DNA of 64,000 bases from Planctomycetota bacterium (GTDB lineage Bacteria > Planctomycetota > Phycisphaerae > UBA1845): positions 62,001 through 126,000 of the forward strand of contig JAJRWX010000008.1 of NCBI GenBank assembly GCA_024276605.1. The letters run 5' to 3'. Position 1 is the stretch's first letter. Every line of letters begins with the position of its first letter. The translations under genes and the position numbers were made by a program. Under the pieces are notes generated by a model, which did not search any database, was not told the origin of the DNA, and saw nothing but the letters and a program-made list of their open reading frames with translations. Positions 34,035-42,794 of this stretch are shown here, one piece after another.

Positions 34035-34108
34035 GTGGGTGGCATGGGCCTTGCCCGTGTTGTTCCATAGGCTGCCACGGGCAAAAAACTCCTTGCCCGT
34101 GCCAACCT
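34035..34108. repeat. Partial or related copy of the GGGTGGCATG palindromic family
   Basis: Begins GTGGGTGGCATGGGCC and contains three CTTGCCCGTG-type blocks, two direct and one inverted. The right end GCCAACC imperfectly mirrors the left. It lies between the T2SS lipoprotein and the cytochrome gene. Short open frames across it are not credible genes. Confidence 0.6.
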
Positions 34109-34140
34109 CGAGGACTCCGAAAATTAACTGTGTTACAACT

Positions 34141-34812
34141 CTAATTGTCTCGTTGTTTAAGCGGAATGTGCTTGTGCGTACCTTCTTCTTTCTTCTTTTC
34201 GTAGTCGAATTCGCCTGAGAATGTTGGGCCTTGATCGTTGTGGCACGTTGTACAGACTGTGACGTCAATTTTCTTCAAGCCGGCTGCGTACAATTCCTCG
34301 ACTTTGTATTTTCGCTTCGATTTGAAAATGTCGGTGAAAATTTTGATGTATTCGCTGCCGGGACCGTGACACGCCTCGCAACCGACGCCTGCGAGTTTCT
34401 TGGCTTTGCGTACGGCTTTCTTGTCATTGGGATCGGGGACAAAGTATCCACCTTACGCCCCGAAACCCGTCGTGTGACACTTTAGGCATTCAGCGTCCGT
34501 CGAGTAGTCCTTTTTTGGGTCAAGCCCGTACTTGGTCTTGATCTCAGCGACCGCGCCGGGTTTGAGCGTCTCCAAGGCTAGGGCCATTTTTGTTTTTTTC
34601 CAGCTTTTATGCTGTTTGGAGTGACATTTCTTACATTTGTTGGATCCTACATAGGCATAGCCGCTACCGCCGTCATCCCCATCCATGACCATAGGGGCCA
34701 TGCTCATATCAGCAGGTTCAGCTGAGGCGGTATCCGATATGTTGGACAAGCAAGCGACTAAAATAAAACAAGAAAACAAGACCGCTGTGAAACCGATAGC
34801 TTTGTGTGTCAT
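34141..34812 (-). pseudogene. Tetraheme c-type cytochrome lipoprotein interrupted by in-frame TAA
   Basis: A lipobox ILVAC (Cys21) is followed by four CXXCH heme sites: CKKCH, CLKCH, CEACH and CTTCH. The first two precede, and the last two follow, a TAA at 34453-34455 in the same frame. The context is TTGFGA-stop-GGYFVPDPND; members of this cytochrome c554-like family normally read through this point. After the TAA the frame stays open for 103 codons to TAG at 34141 and has no Met, so it cannot be expressed separately. Truncated product 119 residues, full product about 223 with the stop position counted. Extracytoplasmic electron transfer is the family role. Either a recent nonsense mutation or an error. 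Confidence 0.8.
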
Positions 34813-35016
34813 TTGACTCCCTCGACAGGAAAAAGGTCCATGGCTGAAAAGATACTAAAAAACCAGATACTCATCCCCCAATTAGGAGGGTGGATCATAC
34901 ATCGGGCGGGCAAAACCTACAACGCCCCCTGCCGCAAAGGCTGCAATATCCGTGCCAGGCGCGGCGTTGCTGATCGGCGGTGGGCACCATGTCGCAGTTT
35001 TATGCGTTCATCTGCG

Positions 35017-35895
35017 TTATGACGAAGTAAGCGATGGTTTGTCCGTGTTTGCGGAGCGGGCGCGGGTGCAGAAGGCTTCATATAGCTTATTAGTGACCGG
35101 GCCTGGTATACCCTGGCCAATGATCTTGTCGTCGATCGACGTAACACCGAGCACTTCTACCATAGTATTAGACATAAAAACTTCATCGCTGGTGTGTAAT
35201 GCGGTGACGTCGATGCGGGCTTCCTTGATACCAATGCCTGCGTCGTTGGCACATAACATCAAAAAACCCTGTGTGATACCATGAAGCACGGCATGCGTTC
35301 GGGGGGGGAAGACAATGTGACCTTCGTTGACGATATAGATATTAGCTGATGTACATTCGCGTACGCTGCCATCACCGGCGACGAAAATGGCATCGTCGTA
35401 GCCGCGGCGTTTAGCCTCGCTTTTAGCCAAGACGTTTGGTAATAAGGTCGTCGCTTTGATGTAACAATTCGCCCATCGATCGTCGGGTAGCGTCACCATG
35501 CGCAGGCCTTTTTCACGCTGCTCGATAGAAACAGGGGGCAGGGGCTTAAATGTCATGACGATGGTGGGTGATATACCGTCTGGAATGCTATGCGTTCGGG
35601 GTGCAGTACCGCGCGAAATCTGGATATATACGTAAGCGTCTTGAAGTTGGCTTTTGGCGAGGCCTTCACGGATGATGGGATCGAGTGGGTTGTTATCAAA
35701 GTCATAGGTCAAACCGATAGCCTGGGCACCGATGCGCAATCGTTGGATATGCTCGGGAAGTAGAAAAGGCCTACCATCATAAACGGCAATGACTTCATAT
35801 AGAGAGTCGCCGAATTGAAAACCCCGATCTTCGATCGAGACTTTAGCCTCGCTGATAGGCCCGAAAGCGCCGTTGAGATATGCCAGTTCCGTCAT
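35017..35895 (-). CDS. D-amino-acid transaminase (class IV aminotransferase)
   Basis: PLP enzyme that interconverts D-Ala/2-oxoglutarate and D-Glu/pyruvate, supplying peptidoglycan precursors. The 292 residues are normal. PLP lysine is K147 in NCYIKATTLLPNVLAKSEA, matching the position in Bacillus D-amino-acid transaminase. The DAAT-type signature YIQISRGTAPR, with ECTSANIYIV and later conserved blocks, is visible. ATG 35895 has AGGGGG five bases upstream. Class IV also holds branched-chain aminotransferases and ADC lyase; the YIQISRG box favours DAAT. Confidence 0.88.
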   Translation of the reverse strand: MTELAYLNGAFGPISEAKVSIEDRGFQFGDSLYEVIAVYDGRPFLLPEHIQRLRIGAQAIGLTYDFDNNPLDPIIREGLAKSQLQDAYVYIQISRGTAPRTHSIPDGISPTIVMTFKPLPPVSIEQREKGLRMVTLPDDRWANCYIKATTLLPNVLAKSEAKRRGYDDAIFVAGDGSVRECTSANIYIVNEGHIVFPPRTHAVLHGITQGFLMLCANDAGIGIKEARIDVTALHTSDEVFMSNTMVEVLGVTSIDDKIIGQGIPGPVTNKLYEAFCTRARSANTDKPSLTSS

Positions 35896-35911
35896 GGTCC
35901 CCCTTTACCCG

Positions 35912-37117
35912 CTAGCTGTTTTGTTGACTTTCTATGGCTTGTACTTTGGCGAGCCATTGTTCACACTGTTGCAGTCGGTTGTCATCTCGCAACGCGGTTT
36001 TGGCTCTGTTGAGATAGGACTCCGCGACGTCGTGTTTACCCAGGTCGCGGGTGCTGATAATGCCTAATAATAAGAGCACGTCTCCGAGGTCGCGTGCGTT
36101 GGGATAGCAGCTGACGTACCGATCGTAGGCTGCAGCAGCCTGTGTTTGCTTGCCCTGTTTGAATAGCTCACGAGCGATTTCGAGTTGCTGCGCTTCTGGC
36201 ATGCACTGCGTGGCGTCGAGGACGATCAGTTGCTCAAAGGCTTGCATGGCCTGGGTCATATCCTTGCGTTCCAGGGCTTCACTCACGCGCAGGCGTGTTT
36301 GGGCTAATTGATCAATACGCCTATCTTCTTCAAGTTGCTGGGCGACGTTGGCAGCTGGCAAACGGGCTACGGAGCCGAACTGTGCTCGGGCGGCGTTGGC
36401 GGGATCAGCCATAGCTGCGGCAAATTCACGTCGTTTATACCAGCGTTTCCACAGCGAAAGGATGTCGAATTGGTCACGTGGCAAGGCTCGAAAGAATAGT
36501 AATAACAGGGCGGCGAAAAACCCGAACAAATAGCCGGCCAGGTGCGCCTGGTGGGCGACGTTGCTAGGACTTGCGAGCATAGTGGACACGATATTGTCCC
36601 ATAGGACGATCTTCACGCCGATGATGATCATAGCTGGTAGTTCAAAAAAGTAGATGAAGAAAAACCATACGAGTACCGTGACGCGAGATCGTGGAAATAG
36701 CACCAGATACGCGGTTGTTACTGCGGCGATGGAACCGGATGCGCCAATGAGCTGAAAGTATTCGGTTTTGAGCGTGGCGTATCCCCAGGCTGCGAATACG
36801 CCTCCGGCTATGTAAAACAAAAAGTACGGCCAATCACCCATCTTGGCGTTTACCCCGTTGCCGAAGACCCACAGGAAAAGTAAATTGCCCAGCAAGTGAG
36901 AGGCGTCGGCGTGAAGGAATTGGTACGTGAAAAACTGTAGCAAGGATGGAGTATCAGAGTGGAACACCATGTACTGATCACGCACACCTGCAACGGCCCT
37001 GCCGAAATAGCCTTCGTTGAACACGATGTACATCAAGAGGTTCGCCCCGATCAACGCGTAGTTGACCATAGGCATTCGATGCGAACCGGATTCTGTGCGA
37101 ATGGGAAGAACTAACAT
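35912..37117 (-). CDS. Rhomboid intramembrane serine protease with soluble TPR-like tail
   Basis: Six or so membrane helices in residues 20-210. The rhomboid dyad is visible: Ser128 in GASGSIAAV and His192 in HQAHLAGYLFG, with the HLLGN loop at 74-78. Residues about 245-400 are soluble, helical and Ala/Gln-rich, with TPR-like spacing (AMQAFEQLIVLDA, AAAAYDRYVSCYPNA). Rhomboids cleave transmembrane substrates; the tail probably recruits partners in the cytoplasm. It lies 16 bases upstream of the transaminase on the same strand, perhaps only by chance. Family secure, substrate unknown. Confidence 0.9.
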   Translation of the reverse strand: MLVLPIRTESGSHRMPMVNYALIGANLLMYIVFNEGYFGRAVAGVRDQYMVFHSDTPSLLQFFTYQFLHADASHLLGNLLFLWVFGNGVNAKMGDWPYFLFYIAGGVFAAWGYATLKTEYFQLIGASGSIAAVTTAYLVLFPRSRVTVLVWFFFIYFFELPAMIIIGVKIVLWDNIVSTMLASPSNVAHQAHLAGYLFGFFAALLLLFFRALPRDQFDILSLWKRWYKRREFAAAMADPANAARAQFGSVARLPAANVAQQLEEDRRIDQLAQTRLRVSEALERKDMTQAMQAFEQLIVLDATQCMPEAQQLEIARELFKQGKQTQAAAAYDRYVSCYPNARDLGDVLLLLGIISTRDLGKHDVAESYLNRAKTALRDDNRLQQCEQWLAKVQAIESQQNS

Positions 37118-37228
37118 ATCAGTCTGCTTGTTAGCGTAAGCTCTATTTGTGTAGCGACGACGAGGCCATTTTGTAAGCCTGCTATCGCGGGTTAAACTTC
37201 CGGGGTGTCTCTATTGTAGTATCACTCT

Positions 37229-37310
37229 GTCATTCCCGGGCAGGCGGTAATCCAGCAATAGCCAAGCAGTGTACAGCCTGAAACTGGGTTCTCGCCTGCG
37301 CGGGAACGAC
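37229..37310. repeat. 82-bp palindromic element with 27-bp imperfect arms
   Basis: The left arm 37229-37255 starts GTCATTCCCGGGCAGGCGG. The right arm 37284-37310 ends GCGCGGGAACGAC and is its imperfect reverse complement. It is of the type GTCATTCCCGC..AATCCAG, seen widely as a dispersed bacterial repeat. It lies between the rhomboid and DUF1844 genes. Confidence 0.7.
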
Positions 37311-37356
37311 GGTATCGCCACCAGTGTCCATGCGTAGCCGGGTGTCGTTTCGATGC

Positions 37357-37791
37357 TTACGCTGGAGAAGCACCCTCCGGCGCAGGCGCACTTGATGGGT
37401 CTGCGCCCGTGGTCATTTGCACGTATATCATGCGTAGTTCGTACAGCACGGCATCCAACGCTTTTTGTTCATCGTCCGTGAGATTCCCCTTGGTTTTTAT
37501 CGACAGAACTTCCAGTAAATCGATATGATGTTTTGCCGCGATGGGATTCGCAGGAACTTTTTCGCCGTTGGGGCCTTGCATGCCGCCCAGCGCATACATG
37601 GCCTGCATAGCCATGAGATTGATTAACTCGATAAACGGCGGTGCACCACTAGGAGATTCGCCGTCAGTGGCGGTCTGCTTAGCCGCTGAACGTTGTTCCT
37701 GTTCCACCAGTTTTTCTTTTTCGCGTGCGGCCTCCTCTTTCCAATCTGAATCAATGTGAATGCGGCCTGCGTCGCCTGATTGCTCTGTCAT
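37357..37791 (-). CDS. DUF1844 protein
   Basis: 144 residues. The core FIELINLMAMQAMYALGG, followed by NPIAAKHHIDLLEVLSIKTKGNLT and EEQKALDAVLYELRMIYVQ-like text, is the DUF1844 signature. A charged N-terminal arm and a Pro/Ala/Glu tail flank it. ATG 37791 has GAGG six bases upstream. Function unknown; common in planctomycetes and other bacteria. Confidence 0.85.
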   Translation of the reverse strand: MTEQSGDAGRIHIDSDWKEEAAREKEKLVEQEQRSAAKQTATDGESPSGAPPFIELINLMAMQAMYALGGMQGPNGEKVPANPIAAKHHIDLLEVLSIKTKGNLTDDEQKALDAVLYELRMIYVQMTTGADPSSAPAPEGASPA

Positions 37792-37844
37792 GTGAACCTC
37801 GATCTACTGTAGGGTCGTTTCGTATCTTCAATTACTGTTGGGTA

Positions 37845-39428
37845 TTATACTGCAAAATCCTGCTCTGCGGGAAGTGCAGCCAAAAGCTGTCGTAACGCGG
37901 CGGTATCATAAAGACCAAAGAAATACTCCCGCCCCTTGGCTATCTCATTTTCCAGTATCGCCTGCCGCGTTTGGGTTATTTGGGTGTCAATAGCGGCTTG
38001 GCGTTCGGGCTGAAGCTGTTGTAACCGGGCATTTAATTGTCTGAGGTCATCAAAAACTTTCCGGCGTGCCCGATGGTCTTTGGGTGATGTTGTGCGGAGT
38101 TGTTGTGATTGGGTTATCAAAGCCTGGCGGGTTGCAAGTAGCTCTTTGGTCGACGGTTGGTCGATTAGCGCAAGATGGGGGTTGTACTGCCAGTCTCGCG
38201 CGTCCCGGTAGAGCCGGTGCAGATGCGCAGCGTTGGCTTTGTGGGTGGGTAGTGGTAGGTGTAGGGTAGCGGATACGCAGGCCATGGTGGGTGCTTCGAT
38301 GTTGTAGTAGTCGCGCATGATGCTGTCCGTGATGCGGTCGTATTTAGCGCCACCGATGCCGTGGATGAAAAGATCTGCTAGAAGTAGCCTGGCCCACAAA
38401 GTCAGGGTGAGGGCGCGATGTCGAAGTTCCCAGCCGCTTTGCTGGAGATGTGCCGCAAGTTCTTTGCAGGCTGAGCACTGATGGCTGCGTAATGTGGTTA
38501 GTGGCAGGTTGGCGATTAGTGTCTCGTCGGCGAAGAGATGTACCTGATTATCGTCGGTGGTTACAAATAGGCGCTGCCGTGGGGCATCAGCTGTATGCGC
38601 CCACAGGGCGACTTCGCATCGATCGTCAGATACTAGAAGGTCCGGGATCGGTCGCGAATGGCCGGAGATTTTATTTTCCTTGCGATATGTTTTAAGTGCA
38701 CGGTTGTAGCTAGCTGCAAATGTGCGCGCGTTAAGCAACATGTCAACTACGAACGGTGTACACCAGTGGGCGCTGACGCGTGTATCGAGGACCGAGATTC
38801 CGTAACCCGCTTCGATCTCACGTCTACCAGCGACGGCTTGATCCACCCAATCATTGGCGTCTTTCGCTTGGCGAATGCCGGATAAAAATGCCGGCCATTG
38901 TGACTGCTGGTAGTTCCGACCTATCGTCTCACGGGCCAACGAGGCAAAGGTGTCTATTTGTTCATCGCTTAATTTGGGTATTTGTTCGTAGGATAGTGCT
39001 TTGCCTGCGTGGGTGTAGGGCAAACGCTTGAGCGTTACGCGGCCATCGCGCTCAACTGGAACAGGCAGCGACCTACGTTTCACGACGTCTGAATCGACGA
39101 CGAGGTTTACGACCATTCCGCGCAAGGCCTTGGCTAGGCGTGCGGATACGACATGTTTTGCCCAGACGCCGGGGTGAATGAAGTCCGGTTGATGTCCGGT
39201 GACGATGATAAAATCTTCGTCATTGCCTACGAATTTTTGCCGCGTTTGACTCCGCCAGTGGGCAAGCGTTTGACCGGCGATGATCGTAGTGGCTTGGGAT
39301 AAGGATTGGTGATTGTGCTGGACGGCTGAGGGGAGTGCATTGGGGTCCGGTGTGATGAGCACATCACCATGTTTAGGCGGCGTCTTTAGGGTCGTGAAAT
39401 CAAGCATCATCGAACAAGTTAATGGCAT
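37845..39428 (-). CDS. Uncharacterised 527-residue protein with GHQP motif
   Basis: No confident family. The N-terminal third contains FIIVTGHQPDFIHPGVWAKH and then VNLVVDSDVV, recalling the HQP/nucleotide-fold start of BshC-like ligases, but overall similarity is not clear by eye. A Cys pair (HQCSACKELAAH) lies in the middle. The C-terminal part is a long helical Arg/Gln-rich stretch (about residues 430-490) likely to be coiled coil. Cytoplasmic, no signal peptide. The start at 39428 overlaps the end of the glycosyltransferase gene by 10 bases; Met at residues 7 or 8 is possible. Function unknown. Confidence 0.65.
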   Translation of the reverse strand: MPLTCSMMLDFTTLKTPPKHGDVLITPDPNALPSAVQHNHQSLSQATTIIAGQTLAHWRSQTRQKFVGNDEDFIIVTGHQPDFIHPGVWAKHVVSARLAKALRGMVVNLVVDSDVVKRRSLPVPVERDGRVTLKRLPYTHAGKALSYEQIPKLSDEQIDTFASLARETIGRNYQQSQWPAFLSGIRQAKDANDWVDQAVAGRREIEAGYGISVLDTRVSAHWCTPFVVDMLLNARTFAASYNRALKTYRKENKISGHSRPIPDLLVSDDRCEVALWAHTADAPRQRLFVTTDDNQVHLFADETLIANLPLTTLRSHQCSACKELAAHLQQSGWELRHRALTLTLWARLLLADLFIHGIGGAKYDRITDSIMRDYYNIEAPTMACVSATLHLPLPTHKANAAHLHRLYRDARDWQYNPHLALIDQPSTKELLATRQALITQSQQLRTTSPKDHRARRKVFDDLRQLNARLQQLQPERQAAIDTQITQTRQAILENEIAKGREYFFGLYDTAALRQLLAALPAEQDFAV

Positions 39429-40165
39429 GGTTGACAGTCAGTACGAGAGGGTTGTTTGTTATGACAACCTAGGGCTAACTCAGCCTCAAAAACTTGAATG
39501 TAGTGATTGAGTCGGACCGTCGGGTCGTCGAGCAGGCCTCCGAAATGGCGCGTCGGGTCGTGGTATATGAGACGAATTGGTATTTCGGCGACGCTAAGGT
39601 TCGCACGCGAGACCTGCACCCACCATTGCATGGGCATGGCGTAGCCGGGTATGCTGACCTCAAAGTTAGAGAGAATAGCCACCCGATAGGCTTTGAAGCC
39701 GCAAAAGGCGTCGGTAATGCTGAGACCAAGTCGTTCGTTGATGGTCGCTGTGATGGTCTTGTTGATGCGTCGTCGGTCGGCGGGGACTGATGCGTCTATT
39801 TCATGGCCGGTAGGATATCGCGTACCGCTGATGATATCCGCCGTACCCGTTAAAGCGGCGTGAACGAACACGGGAATTTGTTCGGGTTCATGCTGTTCGT
39901 CGCAGTCCATGGTGATGAGCCAATCATAGCCTGCTTGTTGGGCGTATTTGAACGCGGAAGATAAGCTTTGCCCGTATCCTCTGTTTTCGGGGTGCGAGAG
40001 TACGCGAATGTCGTGTTGCGAGCGAAGAATGTGGGGCGTATCGTCCGTGGATCCGTCGTCAATGACGAGCACGTCGTGGCCAATGGGTTTAACCTGGGAT
40101 AGAACACGATCCAAGTAGGCTTGCTCGTTGTAAACGGGAATAGCGATCAGTACATCACCTGACAT
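39419..40165 (-). CDS. Family 2 glycosyltransferase (dolichol-phosphate mannosyltransferase-like)
   Basis: About 248 residues from ATG 40165, which has AAGGA about ten bases upstream; a longer frame to 40213 lacks support. GT-A motifs: VLIAIPVYNEQ at the start, VIDDGSTDDTP near 38, and the metal-binding D-C-D in MDCDEQHEPEQ. No membrane helices, so it is a soluble or peripheral enzyme of the DPM/GtrB-like group. Transfers a sugar from NDP-sugar to a lipid or glycan; specificity is not readable. Overlaps the next gene by ten bases. Confidence 0.85.
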   Translation of the reverse strand: MSGDVLIAIPVYNEQAYLDRVLSQVKPIGHDVLVIDDGSTDDTPHILRSQHDIRVLSHPENRGYGQSLSSAFKYAQQAGYDWLITMDCDEQHEPEQIPVFVHAALTGTADIISGTRYPTGHEIDASVPADRRRINKTITATINERLGLSITDAFCGFKAYRVAILSNFEVSIPGYAMPMQWWVQVSRANLSVAEIPIRLIYHDPTRHFGGLLDDPTVRLNHYIQVFEAELALGCHNKQPSRTDCQPCH

Positions 40166-40391
40166 GACTAGGATTTCCTTAATATTGAACAGCTTACCAT
40201 CGGCCCATAGCAATTATCTTCAGTATGGTAGCGCAGGCGAGGTAAAAATCAAACCATAGGGTACGTCTTGGAGTCTGGTAGGGATTTCATCCGTGTTATG
40301 CCAGATTGGGGAGGATGTAGCAACTTGTCATTTTTGGTCTAAGTGTGATAGGCTTGGGTCGATGCGGTGAGTCTTGAGAGTTGGATACGGC

Positions 40392-41411
40392 ATGACATTT
40401 CATATAAGAACAATCTCCGGTCTATCGTTGCTCGGTATGGTAGCTTGCTCATTGAGCTGTACGGTCGTCCGCGACGTGCGAACCGATTGGCATATGTACC
40501 AGGGGGAGAGGCTGCTCAAGCGGGAATCGTTGGATGAAGCGCTGGCAGAGTTTGAGTTAGCCGCGAAGATAAACCCGCATTTGGCGCTCGCTCATTCGAA
40601 GATGGGCACGATTTATCGACTTCGTGGTGAGATCAGTTTAGCCATTGAAGCGTTCGTGGAGGCTGTCCGTCAGAACCCACTATCGTTTGACGATACGCTG
40701 AATCTTGCTCAGTTGTACCACTTTACGCAACGATTGCACGATGCCATTCAAGCATATTTACACGCAGTGGAACTTCAGCCGGATAGTTATAGTGCGCAAC
40801 TTAATTTGGGGGCTTGTTATCAGCAGGTGGGTGACCTGGCACAGGCGGCTGAGCGATTTGAAGCGGCGATTGAACTCGATCCGGAAAACCCCAATGCTTA
40901 TGTGAATCTGGGTGTCGCACTGGATGCCCAGGGCAGGCACTATGAGGCGATTCATGCCTATAAGAATGCGTTGGAGCGTGACAATCGTCAGCCATTGGTG
41001 CTCGTCAATTTGGCGCAGACTTATCTGAACCAGGGTCGATTGAAGATGGCCCGCCAAGCGTTGCAACAGGCGATCACGATTGATTCAACGCTGGCGGCGG
41101 CTCATGAGGCGATGGGGTATTGTTTGTTTAGAATGCGGCAGTTCGATGAGGCGGCGGATAGTTATACCTCGGCATTGGCTTACGATTGGAAGCTAGCCCG
41201 CGCACACGCCGGGCTTGGGTCTATTTATATGCTGAAGTATTTGGATGAACAGGCCACTGATCGAGAGCAGCATCGTGATCGTGCGATTGAGCATTGGCAT
41301 CAATCGTTGGAAATCGATCCCGATCAGCCAAGAATACGTCACCTGCTGGAGAAATATGCCAAACCCCAAGATAACCCCGAGGCGTTGCTGGATGCCCCAA
41401 CTGGTTACTGA
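40392..41411 (+). CDS. TPR-repeat lipoprotein
   Basis: 339 residues from ATG 40392, with GGA six bases before it; a TTG at 40374 is less likely. The signal peptide ends with a lipobox-like LLGMVACS. About eight tetratricopeptide repeats follow, for example ALAEFELAAKINPHLALAHSKMGTIY-type units (34-residue period with 'NLG.....G....A' cores such as AYVNLGVALDAQGRHYEA). Probably a periplasm-facing scaffold. The partner is unknown, and no neighbour specifies one. Confidence 0.85.
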   Translation: MTFHIRTISGLSLLGMVACSLSCTVVRDVRTDWHMYQGERLLKRESLDEALAEFELAAKINPHLALAHSKMGTIYRLRGEISLAIEAFVEAVRQNPLSFDDTLNLAQLYHFTQRLHDAIQAYLHAVELQPDSYSAQLNLGACYQQVGDLAQAAERFEAAIELDPENPNAYVNLGVALDAQGRHYEAIHAYKNALERDNRQPLVLVNLAQTYLNQGRLKMARQALQQAITIDSTLAAAHEAMGYCLFRMRQFDEAADSYTSALAYDWKLARAHAGLGSIYMLKYLDEQATDREQHRDRAIEHWHQSLEIDPDQPRIRHLLEKYAKPQDNPEALLDAPTGY

Positions 41412-41483
41412 TGATACCGACTCACATGATTCACCAATTTCGGTTACCATCCACGTCGAACATGTTGTCAGGATGACTGTGAC

Positions 41484-42665
41484 ATGACCAAAGCATCAGA
41501 GCAACCAACCATAACCGACCTGGCGCGTCAGTATCTACGCATCCACTTAACACCGGACGTCGGCCCTTTGCGTCTGAAAAAATTGCTAAGCTATTTCGGG
41601 TCGATGGATGATGTACTCGCGGCATCGATGCAGGGTTTACAAAAAGTTGATGGTATAGGCCCTGCCATGGCCCGTGCGTTGATTGAATCGCGTAACGATG
41701 ATCGCATCGAGCGAGAAATTGAGCAAGCGTCGGCTCATGGTGTGTGCATTTATTGTGTTGAGGACGAAGCCTATCCTGCGCCTTTGCGTAACATTTCCGA
41801 TCCGCCGATTTGTATATATGTGCGTGGCGAACTGCGCCGGACGGATACGATTGCGATAGCTATTGTGGGGTCAAGACGATGTTCGCATTATGGTCGCGAA
41901 CAGGCTATGCGCTTCGCAGAAACATTAGCCAACGCCGGTTTCACGATTGTCTCCGGTCTTGCTTACGGCATTGATGGCACGGCCCATCGCGGTGCGGTTC
42001 GCGCCGGTGGTAGAACCATCGCTGTACTGGGTAACGGTCTGGCGTCTGTCTACCCCGCGGAGCATGTGTCTTTAGCGGAAGAAGTGGCTTGTGCTGGGGC
42101 GATCGTAAGCGAATACCCGATGGATACACCTCCTGATGCGAAAAATTTTCCGCCGCGTAATCGTATTATCATCGGCTTATCACTGGGTGTGATTGTGGTT
42201 GAAGCGGGTAAAAGAAGCGGTGCGCTCATCACGGCTCGCTGTGCGCACGATTATGGTCGTGAGGTTTTTGCCGTACCCGGACGGGTTGACCGGCCCGAGT
42301 TTAGTGCGGGCGTAAACGGACTCATTCGCGAAAGCAGTGCCAAGTTGGTCACGTGTCTTGATGATGTGCTTGATGAGTTGCAAGAGGTTGGACAGATCAT
42401 GCGTGCTCAAGCGGAAGATGCACAGTCAGTTCCAGGCAACGCAACCGTGATCGAAGAGTCCACGAAGCCGTCGTCTACACTGCTCGACACGTTATCAGCT
42501 CAGGAGCGGGCGATTGTGGATGCGGTCACCAAGGGCAGCGCTGATGCCGACGCCATTTGCGAAGCGACACAGATGGATATGGCCCGTGTGACTTCGCTCC
42601 TGACCTCCCTTCAACTCAAGGGGCAGCTTCGCCGTCTGCCGGGTAATGAATTTGCCATGCGTTGA
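41484..42665 (+). CDS. dprA: DNA processing protein DprA (Smf)
   Basis: Binds incoming single-stranded DNA and loads RecA during natural transformation; it may also act in general recombination. 393 residues. An N-terminal helix-hairpin-helix (LQKVDGIGPAMARAL) is followed by the Rossmann core with IAIVGSRRCSHYGRE, SGLAYGIDGTAHRGA, LGNGLASVYPAEH, NFPPRNRIIIGLS and EAGKRSGALITA. A DprA-type winged helix ends it (about 335-393). ATG 41484 with CAGGA upstream. Secure. Confidence 0.95.
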   Translation: MTKASEQPTITDLARQYLRIHLTPDVGPLRLKKLLSYFGSMDDVLAASMQGLQKVDGIGPAMARALIESRNDDRIEREIEQASAHGVCIYCVEDEAYPAPLRNISDPPICIYVRGELRRTDTIAIAIVGSRRCSHYGREQAMRFAETLANAGFTIVSGLAYGIDGTAHRGAVRAGGRTIAVLGNGLASVYPAEHVSLAEEVACAGAIVSEYPMDTPPDAKNFPPRNRIIIGLSLGVIVVEAGKRSGALITARCAHDYGREVFAVPGRVDRPEFSAGVNGLIRESSAKLVTCLDDVLDELQEVGQIMRAQAEDAQSVPGNATVIEESTKPSSTLLDTLSAQERAIVDAVTKGSADADAICEATQMDMARVTSLLTSLQLKGQLRRLPGNEFAMR

Positions 42666-42794
42666 CGCATTTCCCTACGGTAGCCACAATAAAACCAATA
42701 CGCAGCCGAGTGCAAAATTCAAAGCACCGCGCAAGCTAAATTCATGCGGCTCGGGTAGGTGTTATTTGGTTTTATTGAGAAGGGTTAATTCGTC

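Noticed and set aside
34017-34268. ORFs crossing the repeat at 34035 and the cytochrome 3' part on either strand
   Set aside because: The minus-strand cytochrome frame with CXXCH motifs explains this DNA; the others are shadows.
28394-34455. Reassignment of TAA to a sense codon
   Set aside because: TAA closes normal genes here (gatD, gatE, the PilM-PilN fusion, the PilO fusion), so a general code change is not supported.
34141-34812. Frameshift as the cause of the split cytochrome
   Set aside because: Both halves are in the same frame; only the TAA separates them.
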